DNA from: JAAXHH01 sp965248395
Lineage (GTDB): Bacteria > JAAXHH01
DNA: 64,000 bases
Direction: 5' to 3'
NCBI GenBank assembly: GCA_965248395.1
Contig: OZ252103.1
Coordinates: 2,604,001 to 2,668,000 of the forward strand
The notes beneath the pieces were generated by a model. The model had not been told where the DNA came from, did no database searches, and worked only from the letters and a program-made list of their open reading frames with translations. Shown piece after piece: positions 1 through 8,329 of the stretch. A program made the translations under genes and the position numbers. Within the stretch, counting starts at the first letter, position 1. Each line of letters begins with the position of its first letter.

Positions 1-168
1 TGGCGTCACATCGTGGACGCCCGTCTCGTCGATCGGTATGCCGGTGTCCGGGCGAAAGAACCGCAGGAGTATCCATGGGGATTACGTCAAATCCACCTGA
101 TCGACCCGGCTGGAGTGCTCTGGCACATCGTGCAGGACCGGGTCAGTTCTGAACATAAATTCGTCTGA
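1..168 (+). CDS. VOC (glyoxalase-like) protein, C-terminal 55 residues only
   Basis: The window opens inside a gene whose last 55 codons end at a TGA. The visible tail carries the typical end of a vicinal-oxygen-chelate domain: a Gln-Ile-His strand, Asp-Pro-Ala-Gly turn, and a Leu-Trp-His-Ile-Val strand, the region that normally supplies a metal or substrate ligand in glyoxalase/bleomycin-resistance proteins. Its stop abuts the stop of the convergent DNA glycosylase gene with no gap. The start, the full length and any substrate preference lie outside the window, so only the family can be given. Confidence 0.65.
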   Translation, partial: WRHIVDARLVDRYAGVRAKEPQEYPWGLRQIHLIDPAGVLWHIVQDRVSSEHKFV

Positions 169-1083
169 TCAAGTCCCACCGGAACCGTAATCTACCAGGA
201 GGTACTGTACGGCCAGGTTCGTATAGTCTCCCCACCTGGCGGCGAAATCCCGAATGCGTTCCTCGGATACACGCTCACCATCAAAGTAGTGCCGCTCAAT
301 GGAACGCTTTACCGCAAGGTCGCCCGCGGCGATGGCGTGGCCTCTTCCCAGGTAACGTGCAAGGAACCAGTCCGCCGTCCATCGCCCTATTCCCACCAGG
401 GCAGTCAGTTTCTCCTGAACCGAGGCGTCGTCCAGTTCGGCCAGACGATCCAGGTCTATTTCGCCGGACCGGATGGCTTGAGCCAGGTTCAGGATATATC
501 GTTCCTTCTGCCTGGAGAACTGCAGGGGCAAAAGGTCTCCCGGCTGCAGATCCGCCAGGATCTCGGGGGTCGGGAAGGCAAAGTATTCTTCACCATCGAC
601 TTGCAGTTTCTCCCCGTACTCGGCCACTAATCGGCCGCGCACCGTGTAAGCGAATCCGAGGTTGATCTGCTGGGCCGTGATGGATGCGACAAGCATCTCG
701 AAGGGGTCGACCTGCAGATTTGGCCTGAGACCCTGGTGAGCCCGGATCGACGCGGATAGCACCGGGTCACCCGATGCGAATGCGTAGAATTCCTTCAGCG
801 GAAAGGACAGGCCCAGGATCTTCTTCGCTGCCATGAGTGCAGCGTCGATAACCGATCGGGCCGACTCACTCGCCGTATCATTCGATTTCAAAGCCAGTTC
901 GATCTTCTTTCCGGATCGATACAACTCAAACAGGCAGGGTGACTTCGGCATTCGAACGACTTTGCGGAACACGCCGTCCTGAAAGCTGTTGGCGAGGTCG
1001 CTGCCATACCGCTGGTAACGATCCAGGGTAGCCTCGAAGTCGATGATCGTACCTTCATCCGCAACTGTGAAAACCGCGGTCAT
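169..1083 (-). CDS. DNA-3-methyladenine glycosylase, AlkA/HhH-GPD type
   Basis: A 304-residue base-excision repair enzyme expected to remove alkylated purines from DNA. The second half is a clear HhH-GPD fold. The helix-hairpin-helix (Leu-Val-Gly-Ile-Gly-Arg-Trp-Thr-Ala) lies near residue 230 and is followed by an Ala-Gly-Asp-Leu-Ala-Val-Lys stretch, whose Asp (about residue 255) matches the catalytic aspartate of AlkA. The N-terminal ~100 residues fit the AlkA N-domain in size, and the length matches AlkA-like proteins (about 280-310). The start is ATG. The gene stands alone, convergent with the VOC fragment. Family assignment is secure; exact lesion preference is not. Confidence 0.88.
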   Translation of the reverse strand: MTAVFTVADEGTIIDFEATLDRYQRYGSDLANSFQDGVFRKVVRMPKSPCLFELYRSGKKIELALKSNDTASESARSVIDAALMAAKKILGLSFPLKEFYAFASGDPVLSASIRAHQGLRPNLQVDPFEMLVASITAQQINLGFAYTVRGRLVAEYGEKLQVDGEEYFAFPTPEILADLQPGDLLPLQFSRQKERYILNLAQAIRSGEIDLDRLAELDDASVQEKLTALVGIGRWTADWFLARYLGRGHAIAAGDLAVKRSIERHYFDGERVSEERIRDFAARWGDYTNLAVQYLLVDYGSGGT

Positions 1084-1161
1084 GTAGTCTGACTATCCTT
1101 TGTCCAGCGGGTCGGCGCGCTGATAAACCAGGTGTCCGGATCCGGCGTTAAAGCTACCCTA

Positions 1162-1515
1162 TCAGGATTCCAGGGACTTCCAGAGTCCGACGCAGGTTCC
1201 CTCGTTGTCCGATATCCAGGCGAAATGTCCCATGCCCGGCACCTCGGTGGGAGGTACCACTGAAGATCCGCCCAGTTCTTCGGCCTTCGCAACGTATGCT
1301 TCGAGGTCGTCGACCAGCACATAGATCAGCGTGTAGTTGTGCGGCTCATGCCCAAGCGCTGAAATATGCCCCCCGATACCCGTTTCATCCTCTGGAATAA
1401 CCATGGATGCATGCTCATGGGACTCCATTTTCCAGTCGAAAAGGCTGCTGTAGAAGTTCTGGGTTTCTGCACGATTCCTGCAGCCGATCTCGAAATGTAC
1501 GACGGGATTAGCCAT
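1162..1515 (-). CDS. VOC family protein (glyoxalase/bleomycin-resistance fold)
   Basis: A 117-residue single-domain VOC protein. It begins with the usual strand ending His-Phe-Glu-Ile, has the second strand around Asn-Tyr-Thr-Leu-Ile-Tyr-Val-Leu-Val-Asp-Asp, and ends with Gly-His-Phe-Ala-Trp-Ile-Ser-Asp-Asn-Glu-Gly-Thr. Such proteins bind a metal and act as lyases, dioxygenases or drug-binding proteins; the substrate cannot be read from sequence. A purine-rich GGAGA lies just upstream of the ATG. This is one of several VOC genes in the window (1, 12873, 30458, 44257), typical of genomes with many small detoxification proteins. Confidence 0.82.
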   Translation of the reverse strand: MANPVVHFEIGCRNRAETQNFYSSLFDWKMESHEHASMVIPEDETGIGGHISALGHEPHNYTLIYVLVDDLEAYVAKAEELGGSSVVPPTEVPGMGHFAWISDNEGTCVGLWKSLES

Positions 1516-1590
1516 GGTTATTCTCCCTTGTGCTGGTGCAATGGTTAAAGACTGCGATCCACTTGTGGTGCGTAGTTCAACTGTTGCGGG

Positions 1591-2184
1591 TTATCTTCTG
1601 TACCTGTCGTTAAGCCCCTGCCCGGCGAGGATCATGGGCATGATCTTCTCCAGGCGCTTGTTTCTGGTGTCTTCTCGCCTGGCTTCGGCGATGTATTCCG
1701 CGTACTCCCTCCTTTTCCCCGGGGAGAGCGCGTCGAACTGTTCACCGGCCTTTTTGTTTGCGGCCAGCGCAGCGGCCAGTGACTCGTGAATCTCAAGAGG
1801 CTTTTTCCGGTCGGCCTTGATCTCCCTTCCCTGTCTCTGGTTTTCGATGGCTTCTTCTACGTAGGCCCGCAACAGGTCTTTATTGATTTCACCCTCGTTT
1901 TTAAACCGCCACTGCCGCATGGCCTTTGTCCTACCCTCCTGCGCGTTGACCAGCACGCCGTGTTCGTCGCGCAGCAGCGCACCCTGAAAGAACCACACGC
2001 TGACAAATTCCTTGAATGCACCGAGACCCGCCACGTTCTTGCCCCCTGTTGTATAGCAAGGCTGCCCCCACTTGACCGTCTCTTCCAGATCGGTCTTATT
2101 CAGCACGGTCCGTAACCGCTCCAGCAGTGGTTTCCATTCGTCGTGGCCCGCCAGGTATTCCTGCACCGTCTCGAATCTTTGCAA
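1591..2184 (-). CDS. YdeI/OmpD-associated (DUF1801-like) protein
   Basis: A 197-residue protein with two parts seen in the YdeI family. The N-terminal DUF1801-like domain (about 1-110) contains Val-Lys-Trp-Gly-Gln-Pro-Cys-Tyr and a Phe-Phe-Gln-Gly motif. The Lys/Arg/Glu-rich C-terminal helical region (about 125-190) includes Leu-Ser-Pro-Gly-Lys-Arg-Arg-Glu-Tyr. Relatives have been linked to peptide or bacteriocin resistance, but the biochemical role is unknown. The start is a TTG: homologues begin at this Phe-Glu-Thr-Val-x-Glu-Tyr-Leu segment and no better ATG is in frame. It lies downstream of the polymerase gene on the same strand, with a 22-base gap. Confidence 0.8.
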   Translation of the reverse strand: MQRFETVQEYLAGHDEWKPLLERLRTVLNKTDLEETVKWGQPCYTTGGKNVAGLGAFKEFVSVWFFQGALLRDEHGVLVNAQEGRTKAMRQWRFKNEGEINKDLLRAYVEEAIENQRQGREIKADRKKPLEIHESLAAALAANKKAGEQFDALSPGKRREYAEYIAEARREDTRNKRLEKIMPMILAGQGLNDRYRR

Positions 2185-2206
2185 GAGTCTTCCATTCTCG
2201 AGTGAA

Positions 2207-4750
2207 CTACGTACGCGTAACTTCGGTTGAATCTACCTCTAACCGACCGGTTTTCAAGGTATTTCCGAACAGGTTGAGACGGCCCGATATGGCGGTTTCG
2301 ACGTCCAGGTCGTACGCCTGGGAAACGGTCGTGACGATGGGCCGGATCTGTTTCTCAATGTAATGGGTGTAGTCGATCGGAGCTGTAAGCTGTCCTTCCG
2401 GCTGCGGTCCGTCCCGCGTGATCACGTACCGAATGACACCGGTAGGGTTTTCCATGAGGCGGGCTGCTTTCACGTGGGGCGGAACCGATCGGGTGTAGGA
2501 TTCCACCGGCTTCCGGAGGTTCTTACGGTATACGAGCAGTTCGTCCTTTTGACCGGTCTGCACCTCCTGGACCCAGTTGAAGATCTCTTCTTCGATCTCC
2601 GCGCCTGACACCTCGTGAAATACCCGGTCGAGCAGTACGGCCTGCAACTGGTGGGCCAGGTCGGTCCAGTCCCGCCGGACGGCCTCCATGCCCACGATTT
2701 CAATCAGGTCGCCCTCCTCCCCTCGACGCAGCCCCGCATATCCCTTGGCCCGGCCCCGTTCGCTGTCGCCCCGCATGGATGGAAGCAGAAACCGGTGGTA
2801 GAGTTTTTCAAGTTCGAGTTCGAGGAAAGAGGACACGCCGTATCGTTCCATGACGTGATCGGCCAACCTTGCATTGATCCGATCGCATACTTGCCGCCCG
2901 AGTTCCATGGCCCCGGTCGAGTCCGCGGGATACGCCGAATTAAGATCAACGAACAGTGAGTCGGTATCTCCATACAGAACCCTGCATCCGTCCTTTTCCA
3001 GCTCATCACGGCACCATTTCAATATGTAGTGCCCGAACTCCGTGATCGCTCCGGCCAGTTGGGGCGCGGCGAACCTGCAGGACGCCGAGGCCAGCACGCC
3101 GTAGAAGGAATTCATGACGATCTTGTAGGTGAACGAGGCAAGGTCGTCCCCGCTTGCCTTGGCTTCCTCGCGACTTTTGAAGAACTGTTCCAGCATGGAA
3201 GGCAGTATGCCCGGCTTGCGGGAGAACCGTGCGCCGTTGGGGGCTTCGAGGGATTCTTGCGGATGCTCGCCCACTGACTCGAGACCCGGCGCACCGGGAT
3301 CCCCATACGTATGTTCTTCCCGCGCCTCGATATGCGCCAGGGGATCGATGTTGAAAGTCCGGATGATGGACGGATAGAGACTCTTGAAGTCGAATACGAA
3401 TACGTTGCGGTAAAGACCCGCTTTGGAGGGAATGATCAGGCCGCCGGGCGCGCCCGCTCCGGGCGTGCGGTCGACGCCGGTCGTCGGCGCCACCATATTC
3501 CGGCGATGGAGCGCGTTGATGTAGATATTGTCGAAGGCGGCCACGCTCACCCAGGCTCTTTCAAGGGGCAAGCCCGTGAGCAGTCCCCTGCGCAGGGTCA
3601 GGTTGATTAAGCCCTCCGCCTCGAGGATATCCAGTACCAGCCGGGCATCCTCCAGGCAGTAGGCGCAGAATGTCGCTCTATCCTCCCGATAGACTTCTGT
3701 GATCTTATCCGCCCGCGAAGTCCCGGCGTCTTCTTCAAGGAGCTTGCCCCGGCCCAGGATGGCGTTGGCTACCGTGTCCAGTCTGTAGTCGTCGAACCTC
3801 TGCAGCGTTCCGCGGAGGAGATGGAGGGCGTCCAGGATCTGGCGGCCGTGAATGACCATGGTGCTGCCGCCCCATACTTCACCGGAACGATACCAGGATC
3901 GATCATCCGTCCGTCCGAGCTGGAACGTTACGTTCAAGTCTTTGCATCGTTTCTGCAGGACCTTGAAATCGAAGTCGACCAGGTTCCATCCCGTGAGCAG
4001 GTCGGGATCCATTTCCAGTATCCGGGCCGACACCCCGCGCAGCATCGAAGCCTCGTCGGACCAGCAGACCAGCTCCGGAGGATCTTCGGAGGCGGGTTCG
4101 CCGACCATGTGGATCTCTTCTGCGTCGCTGGTCTCCGTGGGATCCGACAGGACCAGGCCCACGGCGTAAATCGTGGACGCATCGGGATCCGTTTCGATAT
4201 CCAGGGCTAGCACACGGAAAGCGGGTTCCCAGTACGCGGGTTCAAGGGACGGGTTGTTGTAAACACGGTCCACCCGGTCGCCGGGTGCCCAGGAACCGTT
4301 TATCCTGACACCGCCTCGAAGGCCATGACCGATGAGATATTGCCTGCCGAAGGGTATGTCACCTTCGTAAGTCCGGGTACCCTGTGAATCCAGCGCCTTC
4401 ACCAGGCTGCGCTGATCGCGTACGCGATCGCACTGCACGCCGACCACCGGTTCGCCGTCCATGGTGGTATATTCCGAGGGGATCACCCTGGCTGAAATCT
4501 CTTCTGAGCGGATTCGGCCGATGGTCGCCGCTTCTTCGGAGACCCGCACGTAGAACGTTGGCGGGACCCGGTCATCCCTGAACTGGAATGACTGGCCACA
4601 CTGAAGTTTACCGACACCGCAAATGACGTCGCGGCCGTTCACGGTACGATGAAAGACATGGAGCAGGTATCCCACGTCTGCGCCCGTGGTTTCGATCCCA
4701 GGGTCTGAGGCGGTACCGCTTGTCTTGCTATGATGCGGCGAAATGTTCAT
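2207..4750 (-). CDS. polB: Family B DNA polymerase (DNA polymerase II type)
   Basis: An 847-residue replicative-fold polymerase with 3'-5' proofreading, likely used in repair or restart and damage tolerance as in E. coli Pol II (783 residues). The exonuclease site shows Exo I Leu-Asp-Ile-Glu-Thr (residues 183-187), Exo II in Gly-Trp-Asn-Leu-Val-Asp-Phe-Asp (254-261), and Exo III in Tyr-Cys-Leu-Glu-Asp-Ala (365-370). The polymerase palm shows motif A Asp-Phe-Lys-Ser-Leu-Tyr-Pro-Ser-Ile-Ile (455-464), motif B Lys-Ile-Val-Met-Asn-Ser-Phe-Tyr-Gly (544-552), and motif C Tyr-Gly-Asp-Thr-Asp-Ser (594-599). All catalytic acids are present, so it should be active in both functions. The start is ATG. 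A 227-base divergent gap separates it from the globin-ankyrin gene. Confidence 0.95.
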   Translation of the reverse strand: MNISPHHSKTSGTASDPGIETTGADVGYLLHVFHRTVNGRDVICGVGKLQCGQSFQFRDDRVPPTFYVRVSEEAATIGRIRSEEISARVIPSEYTTMDGEPVVGVQCDRVRDQRSLVKALDSQGTRTYEGDIPFGRQYLIGHGLRGGVRINGSWAPGDRVDRVYNNPSLEPAYWEPAFRVLALDIETDPDASTIYAVGLVLSDPTETSDAEEIHMVGEPASEDPPELVCWSDEASMLRGVSARILEMDPDLLTGWNLVDFDFKVLQKRCKDLNVTFQLGRTDDRSWYRSGEVWGGSTMVIHGRQILDALHLLRGTLQRFDDYRLDTVANAILGRGKLLEEDAGTSRADKITEVYREDRATFCAYCLEDARLVLDILEAEGLINLTLRRGLLTGLPLERAWVSVAAFDNIYINALHRRNMVAPTTGVDRTPGAGAPGGLIIPSKAGLYRNVFVFDFKSLYPSIIRTFNIDPLAHIEAREEHTYGDPGAPGLESVGEHPQESLEAPNGARFSRKPGILPSMLEQFFKSREEAKASGDDLASFTYKIVMNSFYGVLASASCRFAAPQLAGAITEFGHYILKWCRDELEKDGCRVLYGDTDSLFVDLNSAYPADSTGAMELGRQVCDRINARLADHVMERYGVSSFLELELEKLYHRFLLPSMRGDSERGRAKGYAGLRRGEEGDLIEIVGMEAVRRDWTDLAHQLQAVLLDRVFHEVSGAEIEEEIFNWVQEVQTGQKDELLVYRKNLRKPVESYTRSVPPHVKAARLMENPTGVIRYVITRDGPQPEGQLTAPIDYTHYIEKQIRPIVTTVSQAYDLDVETAISGRLNLFGNTLKTGRLEVDSTEVTRT

Positions 4751-4977
4751 GGCTCAAGTGACTTCGCAGATAGTGACCGGTGTGATTCATCGAGGTTTTT
4801 CTTGTTAGGCGTTCCTTAAACCCGCAGAAGGCTATGGGGACATCCGCGTTTATATAACGAACTACGGAGCCCGCGTCAACGCACAAAGCCCCCGGTTGTA
4901 TGCATGGAAAACCCTTGATACCCGGCCGCGACAGCATTTACATGACAACTGGCTTCCTGGCCCTTCTTACGGTTTGA

Positions 4978-6594
4978 ATGACCAGCTTCAGCGGAACACT
5001 CGGTGCGTTTCTGAAGGAAAACCTCGTGTCCTTCACCTCAATTGATCGGGACCATGCCGCAGTTCGAGCCGCCCTGGCCCACCGGGGCCATCTCGCGACC
5101 GTCCTGAGGCCCGATCCGACCCTGATAGAACGGATCGGCGGACGATCGGTGATTGCATGCGTGATCGACGGCCTGTATGACCGCATCGAAAACGCCCCCG
5201 ATCTGCGTCCTATGTTTACCCGCACGCTGACTTCCGAACGCATGAAACAGAAGGCCTTTTCGGAAGAATGGATGGGCGGAGAGCCGGGATATACCCATCA
5301 CCACGCCTGCGGCGGGATGCGAAACCGGCACGGCCATATCCACATCACCAGCGAGTCCGCGGAGCGCTGGCTGGCGCACATGACCGCTTCTCTGCGTGAG
5401 CACGTAGGGGACGAGCACCTCGTAAACGAAGTGCTGAGCACGCTGGGTCCTCTCGCCCGCGGTCTCGTCAACGAGGAAACGCCTGTCCAGAGTCCGCGGC
5501 AATTGAGATGCCACAGGGAGAAGAGACTGAGACAACCGGCGAAAATGGCGGCCAGGGGGCAGGTGGAAGCCCTGGAACGATCCCTGGACGAGGATCCCGC
5601 GGTACTCAATGATCCACGTCACGCAGCGACCATACTCGTTGAAGCGGCGTTACGGGGCCATACCAGGATAGCAGCCTTGCTACTGGACAGGGGGGTGGAT
5701 GTAAATCTTCCGGCGGCTCACTCGAGTGACATCATGATGACCGCCCACTGTGCCGCGCTAAGCAAGAAGAAGGACGGAACGGCCGGTTTCCTGTTGGACC
5801 GGGGGGCTGTCTACGATGTATTCAGCGCCTGTTTCCTCGGTGACATGGAAAGGGTTTCCACTTTGCTCGAGGAATTACCCGGCCTGGTCAACGCGCATGA
5901 CCCCGCCTGCGATTTTCTGCCCGTGACTCCGTTGCACCACGCCGTGTACGGTGGCCATGAACACGTCGCCAGGTTCCTGTTTGAAAAGGGAGCTGAAACC
6001 GGCGTAAACAGCACGACCCTGGTCAGTTACGCCGCTGGAATTGGTATGACGAACCTGCTCCGTATGTTGCTTCGACGCGGCGCCGACGCCTCGCGAATAG
6101 GCTGCGGCCGCTGGGTCCTGCATTCGGTAATATCGGCGCTCCTGTTGGACCACGGCGCCGACGTGAACTATCCCGATGGGAACTGGATCCGGACGGCCTG
6201 TACGGGAAACAACAGCCAGCGGGACGATCCCGGCTACGTGCAGGCTCTGTTGGACAAGGGGGCCCGGATCGATACGCAACTGCGGGGCGCCCAGGCGCTG
6301 CATTTTGCCGCCAAGGCGGGATTCACGGGGGTCATGGAGGTGTTATTGGACAACGGCGCCCCGGTGGACGGGCGAAGCGACCAAGGCGAAACACCCCTGT
6401 TTTACGCATTGAAAGCCGGTCCCAGGGCGGACATGGTAAAGTCCGTGGAATTGCTGCTTTCCCATGGGGCAAACCCTTACTGCGAAGACCGGCTGGGTAA
6501 AACCCCGCTGGGTATCGCCCGCCGAATGAAGCGTCCCGACAAGGCATGCATCGTCTCGGTGCTGGAAACCGCTAGTCCTTCCGTACCGGCGTAA
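4978..6594 (+). CDS. Group II truncated haemoglobin fused to ankyrin repeats
   Basis: A 538-residue two-part protein. Residues about 45-166 match group II truncated haemoglobins: B10 Tyr67, a Trp-Met-Gly-Gly-Glu-Pro-Gly-Tyr-Thr segment (98-106), the Arg-x-Arg-His motif giving a proximal haem His at 118, and the G8 Trp in Glu-Arg-Trp-Leu-Ala-His-Met (Trp131). The rest (about 190-538) is built of ankyrin repeats, with recurring Leu-Leu-Asp-x-Gly-Ala units and a final repeat near residue 490. Known family members bind O2, NO or H2S and are stand-alone proteins of 120-140 residues; this fusion suggests a haem sensor or carrier with a protein-docking arm, which is inference. No signal peptide is seen. 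Its 3' end overlaps that of the convergent ankyrin gene by 23 bases. The ribosome site before the ATG is weak, so the start could lie further in. Confidence 0.85.
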   Translation: MTSFSGTLGAFLKENLVSFTSIDRDHAAVRAALAHRGHLATVLRPDPTLIERIGGRSVIACVIDGLYDRIENAPDLRPMFTRTLTSERMKQKAFSEEWMGGEPGYTHHHACGGMRNRHGHIHITSESAERWLAHMTASLREHVGDEHLVNEVLSTLGPLARGLVNEETPVQSPRQLRCHREKRLRQPAKMAARGQVEALERSLDEDPAVLNDPRHAATILVEAALRGHTRIAALLLDRGVDVNLPAAHSSDIMMTAHCAALSKKKDGTAGFLLDRGAVYDVFSACFLGDMERVSTLLEELPGLVNAHDPACDFLPVTPLHHAVYGGHEHVARFLFEKGAETGVNSTTLVSYAAGIGMTNLLRMLLRRGADASRIGCGRWVLHSVISALLLDHGADVNYPDGNWIRTACTGNNSQRDDPGYVQALLDKGARIDTQLRGAQALHFAAKAGFTGVMEVLLDNGAPVDGRSDQGETPLFYALKAGPRADMVKSVELLLSHGANPYCEDRLGKTPLGIARRMKRPDKACIVSVLETASPSVPA

Positions 6595-7609
6595 CACCTT
6601 TCAAGAAAGATACAAGGGCCTTTCTCGCAGGTGTCGGACCGTGAATTTCAATCCCCACTTCCGCCCATACCAGCGGCGTCGTGCCGTGTTCATAATCTGT
6701 CGCGGCCGGATCGGCGCCGGCTTCGACGAGCAACTCCGCGATCTCCCGGTTCCCGCATAGATGCAGGGGCGTCTGCCCGGAATCCGCCCGGGCGTTCACA
6801 TCCGCTCCCCAGCCCAGCAGCGCCCGGACCGTAACCTCCCGTCCATGCTGCACCGCGGCGTGCAGTGGCGTGCCCACCACGGTGTGGACGCCGATCTTCC
6901 CCGAATATCCTGTGACGCCCCCATCTCTTTTATGTACATGGTGGAGATCGTCTGTTCGCCCCAGCGCCGCAAGCTGGCACGGGTCGGCCGGCACGCCGCG
7001 AGCTATCAGGAACTCAGCGACCGCGCGGCATCGTTCCCCGCGACTGAGCGCCGCGCCCAACGGCGTGTTGCCCTCGCTGTCGAGTGTATTCAGTTGCGCT
7101 TTGTGATCGAGAAGCAACCTGGCCGTTCCGACTGACATGGCCACGTGGAGGGGTGGTACTCCGCCGAGGTCCGGCCGGACGGCCGCTTCTGGATCATCTG
7201 CAAGAATCGCACGAACGGCGGAGTCGTCATCCAGCAGACAGGCGGCGTGAATGTCGACCCTGGCGCCGCGGTCCCGCAGAAGAGCGGCGGCCTCCAGATG
7301 TCCCCAGTACGCGGCGAGGTGCAGGGCGCTCCAACCCCCGTAGGTATCGGCGCCGTGGTTCGGGTCTACTCCATTCCGCAATAGTACTTCGATGACCTTC
7401 GTATTCCCGCGTTCGGCCGCCAATTGAATCGGCACGGGATGGCCTCCCCAGCGCGGATGGGCCACCGCCTTGTTGATGATTCCGGGCTCCCGGGACAGGA
7501 CTTCTTCGACCTGCTCCGGGTCAACCTGCCATATGGCGGTTCGCAGTCGTTCCTCCGCCGTCTCGCCGTTCCGGGCCGTCTGACCGCCGGGTTCACGGGG
7601 AGTGGACAT
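6572..7609 (-). CDS. Ankyrin repeat protein (345 aa)
   Basis: A cytosolic-looking protein made almost wholly of ankyrin repeats, with no signal peptide, membrane segment or enzymatic domain. The first repeats read Val-Pro-Ile-Gln-Leu-Ala-Ala-Glu-Arg-Gly-Asn and Trp-Ser-Ala-Leu-His-Leu-Ala-Ala-Tyr-Trp-Gly. Later ones carry the canonical Thr-Pro-Leu-His and Asp-Val-Asn-Ala-Arg-Ala-Asp-Ser-Gly-Gln turns. A leading helix (Ala-Ile-Trp-Gln-Val-Asp-Pro-Glu-Gln-Val-Glu-Glu-Val-Leu) resembles the start of other ankyrin genes here. Ankyrin arrays mediate protein-protein contact; the partner is unknown. The gene is convergent with the globin-ankyrin gene and the two share 23 bases at their ends, so any transcription terminator must lie inside coding sequence. 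Confidence 0.88.
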   Translation of the reverse strand: MSTPREPGGQTARNGETAEERLRTAIWQVDPEQVEEVLSREPGIINKAVAHPRWGGHPVPIQLAAERGNTKVIEVLLRNGVDPNHGADTYGGWSALHLAAYWGHLEAAALLRDRGARVDIHAACLLDDDSAVRAILADDPEAAVRPDLGGVPPLHVAMSVGTARLLLDHKAQLNTLDSEGNTPLGAALSRGERCRAVAEFLIARGVPADPCQLAALGRTDDLHHVHKRDGGVTGYSGKIGVHTVVGTPLHAAVQHGREVTVRALLGWGADVNARADSGQTPLHLCGNREIAELLVEAGADPAATDYEHGTTPLVWAEVGIEIHGPTPARKALVSFLKGVTPVRKD

Positions 7610-8329
7610 CGGTCTATCCCCCCTTCTCCAGGTTCTGTCATCGAACGGTAGTCTTAATTTAACCGTTTCTCAACGTGCATTTCACTCAATGGTAACAATA
7701 AAAGCCTATCTTGCCGGCATATGAGCGCAGAAGACCAGAGACAAGATAAGGAAAAGTGAATCAAATGTCGATAACCACGGTTACGCCTCGAAGTGGAAAA
7801 CCCGTGTCCAGAATGTGCTCCGCCTCGGGGCCTGAACCCGCGAGACAATAGTGTACTTTCTCAGGCAGCACCGGCATCACGTGCTCGACGAACCAGGCGA
7901 ATCCCTTGCGCGGCACCTGTCGGCCTACGCTACAGATAAGAAAAGCGTCATCCGTCACGTGGGCGGCCCCGCAGTACTCCACCAGGAACTCTCGCGCCGA
8001 GTACCTTAAACCCGGCTCTTCCTGGGCGGAAAACCGGTCGAGATCGATACCATTGGGAATTACCCACAGCCGGTCCCTGGACAGGCCCCGGTTCACCGTA
8101 GGAAGTCAGGCTTTCGGGGGCGAAATCGATCTCCAGATTGCCGTTGACGCGCGCGTGCAAATCCTTTTCTTTCGTCTTACTGGCAGGGGCCTTTCTTTTT
8201 CTGTCGAAAGGGGTAGCAGTTATCTGCTTGGATACCCCCTTAATACATTGATAAAAAGGTCTTACGCCAGTAAATCATCCTCGCTTCATGCGCTTTTCCC
8301 GCAGGATTTATGCACAATCAAGGTTAACC
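7610..8329. other. 720-base stretch without an intact gene
   Basis: Between the ankyrin gene and the sialidase-like gene, the only recognisable content is a glycosyltransferase fragment on the minus strand (7761-8096). The flanks (7610-7760 and 8097-8329) show stops in all frames, A/T-rich patches and no RNA gene that I recognise. The minus-strand frame just upstream of the fragment is closed by a TGA, so a longer intact protein cannot be rebuilt from the adjacent sequence. The stretch probably records decay or past recombination and may also hold promoters for the flanking genes. Confidence 0.5.
7761..8096 (-). pseudogene. Remnant of a GT4-type glycosyltransferase
   Basis: The ~111-residue reading matches only the middle of GT-B glycosyltransferases of family 4. 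It has Arg-Leu-Trp-Val-Ile-Pro-Asn-Gly-Ile-Asp-Leu-Asp-Arg-Phe (donor-domain entry), then Ile-Cys-Ser-Val-Gly-Arg-Gln-Val-Pro-Arg-Lys-Gly, and Leu-Ala-Gly-Ser-Gly-Pro-Glu. Full proteins are 350-400 residues with an N-terminal acceptor domain and a C-terminal Glu-x7-Glu motif. Both are missing, and the upstream frame is closed by a TGA. The last ~12 residues do not resemble the family. It is best read as a truncated, inactive relic, which fits the gene-poor stretch around it. Confidence 0.7.
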
